From: Acidobacteriota bacterium
GTDB lineage: Bacteria; Acidobacteriota; Polarisedimenticolia; J045
Reading direction: 5' to 3'
NCBI GenBank assembly: GCA_030949985.1
Contig: JAUZRX010000015.1
Location: 150,289-214,288 of the forward strand
Length of the DNA stretch: 64,000 bases
Position 1 is the first letter of the stretch. Each line of letters opens with the position of its first letter. Below are positions 63,302 to 64,000 of this stretch, piece after piece. Made by a program: the position numbers and the translations under genes. Under the pieces are notes generated by a model. That model was given only the letters and a program-made list of their open reading frames with translations. It did no database searches and was not told where the DNA came from.

Positions 63302-64000
63302 TCAGTGCCTGCGCCGTGCAGGTGTGCTGGCCTCGGCGCGGGAGCGGCCGAGCCGCTCGAGGGCGTCGGCCGCCGCGGCCTGCTCCGCCCGGCGTTTGGC
63401 CGTTCCGCTGCCGCGGCCGCGGCTCCGCCCCTGGACGAGCACCTCGATGGTAAAGCGCCGCTGGTGGTCGGGGCCGCTTTCCCGGACGACCTGGTAGACC
63501 GGCAGGGGCCATCCCCGGGCCTGGCAGAATTCCTGGAGGCGAGTCTTGGCATCCATTCGGGAAGCGTGATCGGTGGGCCACTGTTCGATCCGCTTCGTGA
63601 AGAGTCTGCGGACCAGGGTCCGGACGGGACGAATGCCTCCGTCCAGAAACAGCGCGCCGATGACCGCCTCGAAACCGTTGGCCAGCAGCGCCGGCTTGGA
63701 CCGGCCTCCCGTGCCCTCCTCGCCCTTGCCCAGCAAGAGCGCCGAGCCCAGTCCCAGCCGGCCCGCCTCCTCGGCCAGGTTCTGGGTGTTGACCAGCGAG
63801 GAGCGCAGCCGGGTCATGTTCCCCTCCCCCATGTCGGGCCTCCGGCGAACGATGCGTTCGGCGACCAGGAATCCCAGCACGGCATCGCCGAGGAATTCGA
63901 GCGGTTCGTTGTCGTGGTCCAGGTCGCGCTCGTGGGCATAGGAACGGTGCACGAGGGCCTGGTGAAGTTTGCCGCGGTCCTTGAACGTGTAGCCGAGCGC
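63302..64000 (-). CDS. rnc: ribonuclease III (5' end cut by the window)
   Basis: The last 233 codons of RNase III, which cuts double-stranded RNA. The catalytic signature NEPLEFLGDAVLGF is present; upstream of it the frame remains open to the window edge with LGYTFKDRGKLHQALVHRSY, the normal N-terminal part. A double-stranded-RNA-binding domain covers the last ~75 residues. Only a few N-terminal codons are missing. Confidence 0.95.
   Translation of the reverse strand, partial: ALGYTFKDRGKLHQALVHRSYAHERDLDHDNEPLEFLGDAVLGFLVAERIVRRRPDMGEGNMTRLRSSLVNTQNLAEEAGRLGLGSALLLGKGEEGTGGRSKPALLANGFEAVIGALFLDGGIRPVRTLVRRLFTKRIEQWPTDHASRMDAKTRLQEFCQARGWPLPVYQVVRESGPDHQRRFTIEVLVQGRSRGRGSGTAKRRAEQAAAADALERLGRSRAEASTPARRRH

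Overview
The window is very GC-rich, densely packed bacterial chromosome. It carries about 57 protein genes, two proline tRNAs, and no rRNA, insertion sequence, prophage or CRISPR array that I can see. Most genes are conserved housekeeping genes in long co-directional runs, and many neighbours overlap by four bases (ATGA or GTGA), so translational coupling is common. Outer-membrane lipopolysaccharide export genes (an LptF/LptG fusion and LptE) show a diderm cell. The GC level, a MglA-type small GTPase with a long C-terminal extension, the SUF iron-sulphur operon with an Rrf2 regulator, type III pantothenate kinase and secreted proteins of unknown function fit an uncultivated Acidobacteriota-like lineage (perhaps Thermoanaerobaculia or relatives) best. 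That placement is inference from gene content; a deltaproteobacterial or other deep diderm lineage is not excluded.

Layout. 1-6360: tRNA-Pro(GGG), then a complete leftward SUF operon (rrf2-sufC-sufB-sufD-sufS-sufU-sufT). 6413-8572: a small unknown protein divergent from surE-pcm, then tRNA-Pro(CGG). 8942-18595: a rightward series of response regulator, valS, nadC, birA, coaX, low-molecular-weight phosphatase, an unknown protein and comEC. 18561-19840: leftward M50 protease and an HU protein. 20026-37668: a rightward block with der; a MglA-like GTPase and four poorly understood neighbours; scpA-scpB-rluB; rpsA-ihf; miaB; a bifunctional nuclease; parA-parB; and the lptF-lptG fusion. 37731-53943: a 16-kb leftward run of hemW, an acyl-CoA dehydrogenase, a methylmalonyl-CoA epimerase-like protein, an FHA protein, a DUF255-like protein, MTA phosphorylase, a membrane protein, ribH-nusB-lptE-holA-guaA-dnaE and metK. 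54048-63244: rightward MCP-cheW-cheA-ksgA, RNase J, uppP and ftsK. The window ends inside a leftward rnc.

How the parts relate. The SUF operon builds Fe-S clusters used by enzymes elsewhere in the window (MiaB, HemW). Chromosome upkeep is represented by DnaE, HolA, ScpAB, ParAB, FtsK and two HU/IHF proteins. Translation and RNA are represented by ValS, RpsA, Der, KsgA, RluB, MiaB, RNase J, RNase III and NusB. The least understood parts are the MglA-centred cluster (21.5-25.9 kb), a minimal chemosensory cluster whose receptor has almost no periplasmic domain and whose CheA lacks P2, and several proteins with unusual fusions or lost motifs.

Promoters are readable in places: a TTGACN -35 box, a 16-18 base spacer and a TA....T -10 box. 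In four cases the TGA stop codon of the upstream gene lies inside the -35 box of the next promoter. All coordinates and motifs were read by eye; no homology search was run.
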